Below, one piece after another: positions 8,169-8,197 of a stretch of DNA of 8,197 nt. Made by a program: the position numbers and the translations under genes. Numbering within the stretch: position 1 is the stretch's first letter; each line of letters begins with the position of its first letter. Origin of the DNA: Bacillota bacterium (lineage in GTDB: Bacteria > Bacillota > Clostridia > UBA1381); assembly GCA_021205715.1 (NCBI GenBank), contig JAJPXA010000118.1, forward strand, positions 1-8,197. The letters are read 5' to 3'. A model generated the notes under the pieces. That model was not told where the DNA came from. It saw nothing but the letters and a program-made list of their open reading frames with translations, and made no database searches.

Positions 8169-8197
8169 TTGACTTTTTTTAAATGATATAGTACAAT
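8169..8197 (+). promoter_or_regulatory. Strong sigma-A-like promoter pointing out of the right edge
   Basis: TTGACT (8169-8174), then exactly 17 bases, then TACAAT (8192-8197), one mismatch from consensus in each box. The spacer contains a T-run followed by A/T-rich sequence. It reads away from addB, so it should drive a divergent gene or RNA starting just beyond the window. The -10 box ends on the last base, so the start site and the product cannot be seen. Confidence 0.72.

Noticed and set aside
1..8197. Search for CRISPR arrays, tRNA or rRNA genes, insertion sequences, attachment sites and toxin or defence islands
   Set aside because: No regularly spaced repeats, tRNA-like cloverleaf, transposase or flanking inverted repeats were seen. 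Apart from two short spacers the window is filled by three housekeeping-type coding regions. AddAB does degrade phage DNA but is a core repair enzyme, not an accessory defence system.

Overview
The window looks like ordinary chromosomal DNA from a Bacillota bacterium, most likely a Clostridia-class anaerobe. This rests on three things: a divergent AddAB pair of the Gram-positive type with an iron-sulfur AddB, strong AGGAGG-type ribosome binding sites with sigma-A-like promoters, and a secreted protein that joins a copper-amine-oxidase-N-type stalk domain to tandem PepSY domains, an arrangement common in Clostridia. Base composition is moderate, and the coding strands favour codons rich in G and C. 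The genus cannot be told from the sequence.

Layout. Bases 1-951 (+) hold the 3' part of an extracytoplasmic protein whose start lies off the left edge. It has a stalk domain, a low-complexity linker with short repeats, and two PepSY domains that are clearly a duplication. Bases 952-1006 are a short convergent intergenic space filled by a strong hairpin that can serve as terminator for both strands. Bases 1007-4624 (-) are addA and 4602-8042 (-) are addB. They form a two-gene operon read right to left, with a 23-base overlap and the addA ribosome binding site inside addB. Bases 8043-8197 are a 155-base divergent spacer. It carries a likely extended -10 promoter for addBA on the minus strand and a near-consensus promoter on the plus strand firing out of the right edge toward an unseen gene.

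How the genes work together. AddA (single UvrD-type motor plus nuclease) and AddB (inactive helicase fold plus second nuclease plus Fe-S cluster) form the heterodimeric helicase-nuclease that resects double-strand breaks, responds to Chi sequences, prepares 3' tails for RecA and degrades linear foreign DNA. All key motifs in both subunits are intact. The PepSY protein is convergent with the operon and has no evident functional link to it.

I found no mobile element, CRISPR array, RNA gene or convincing novel system. The findings are modest observations and are scored accordingly.
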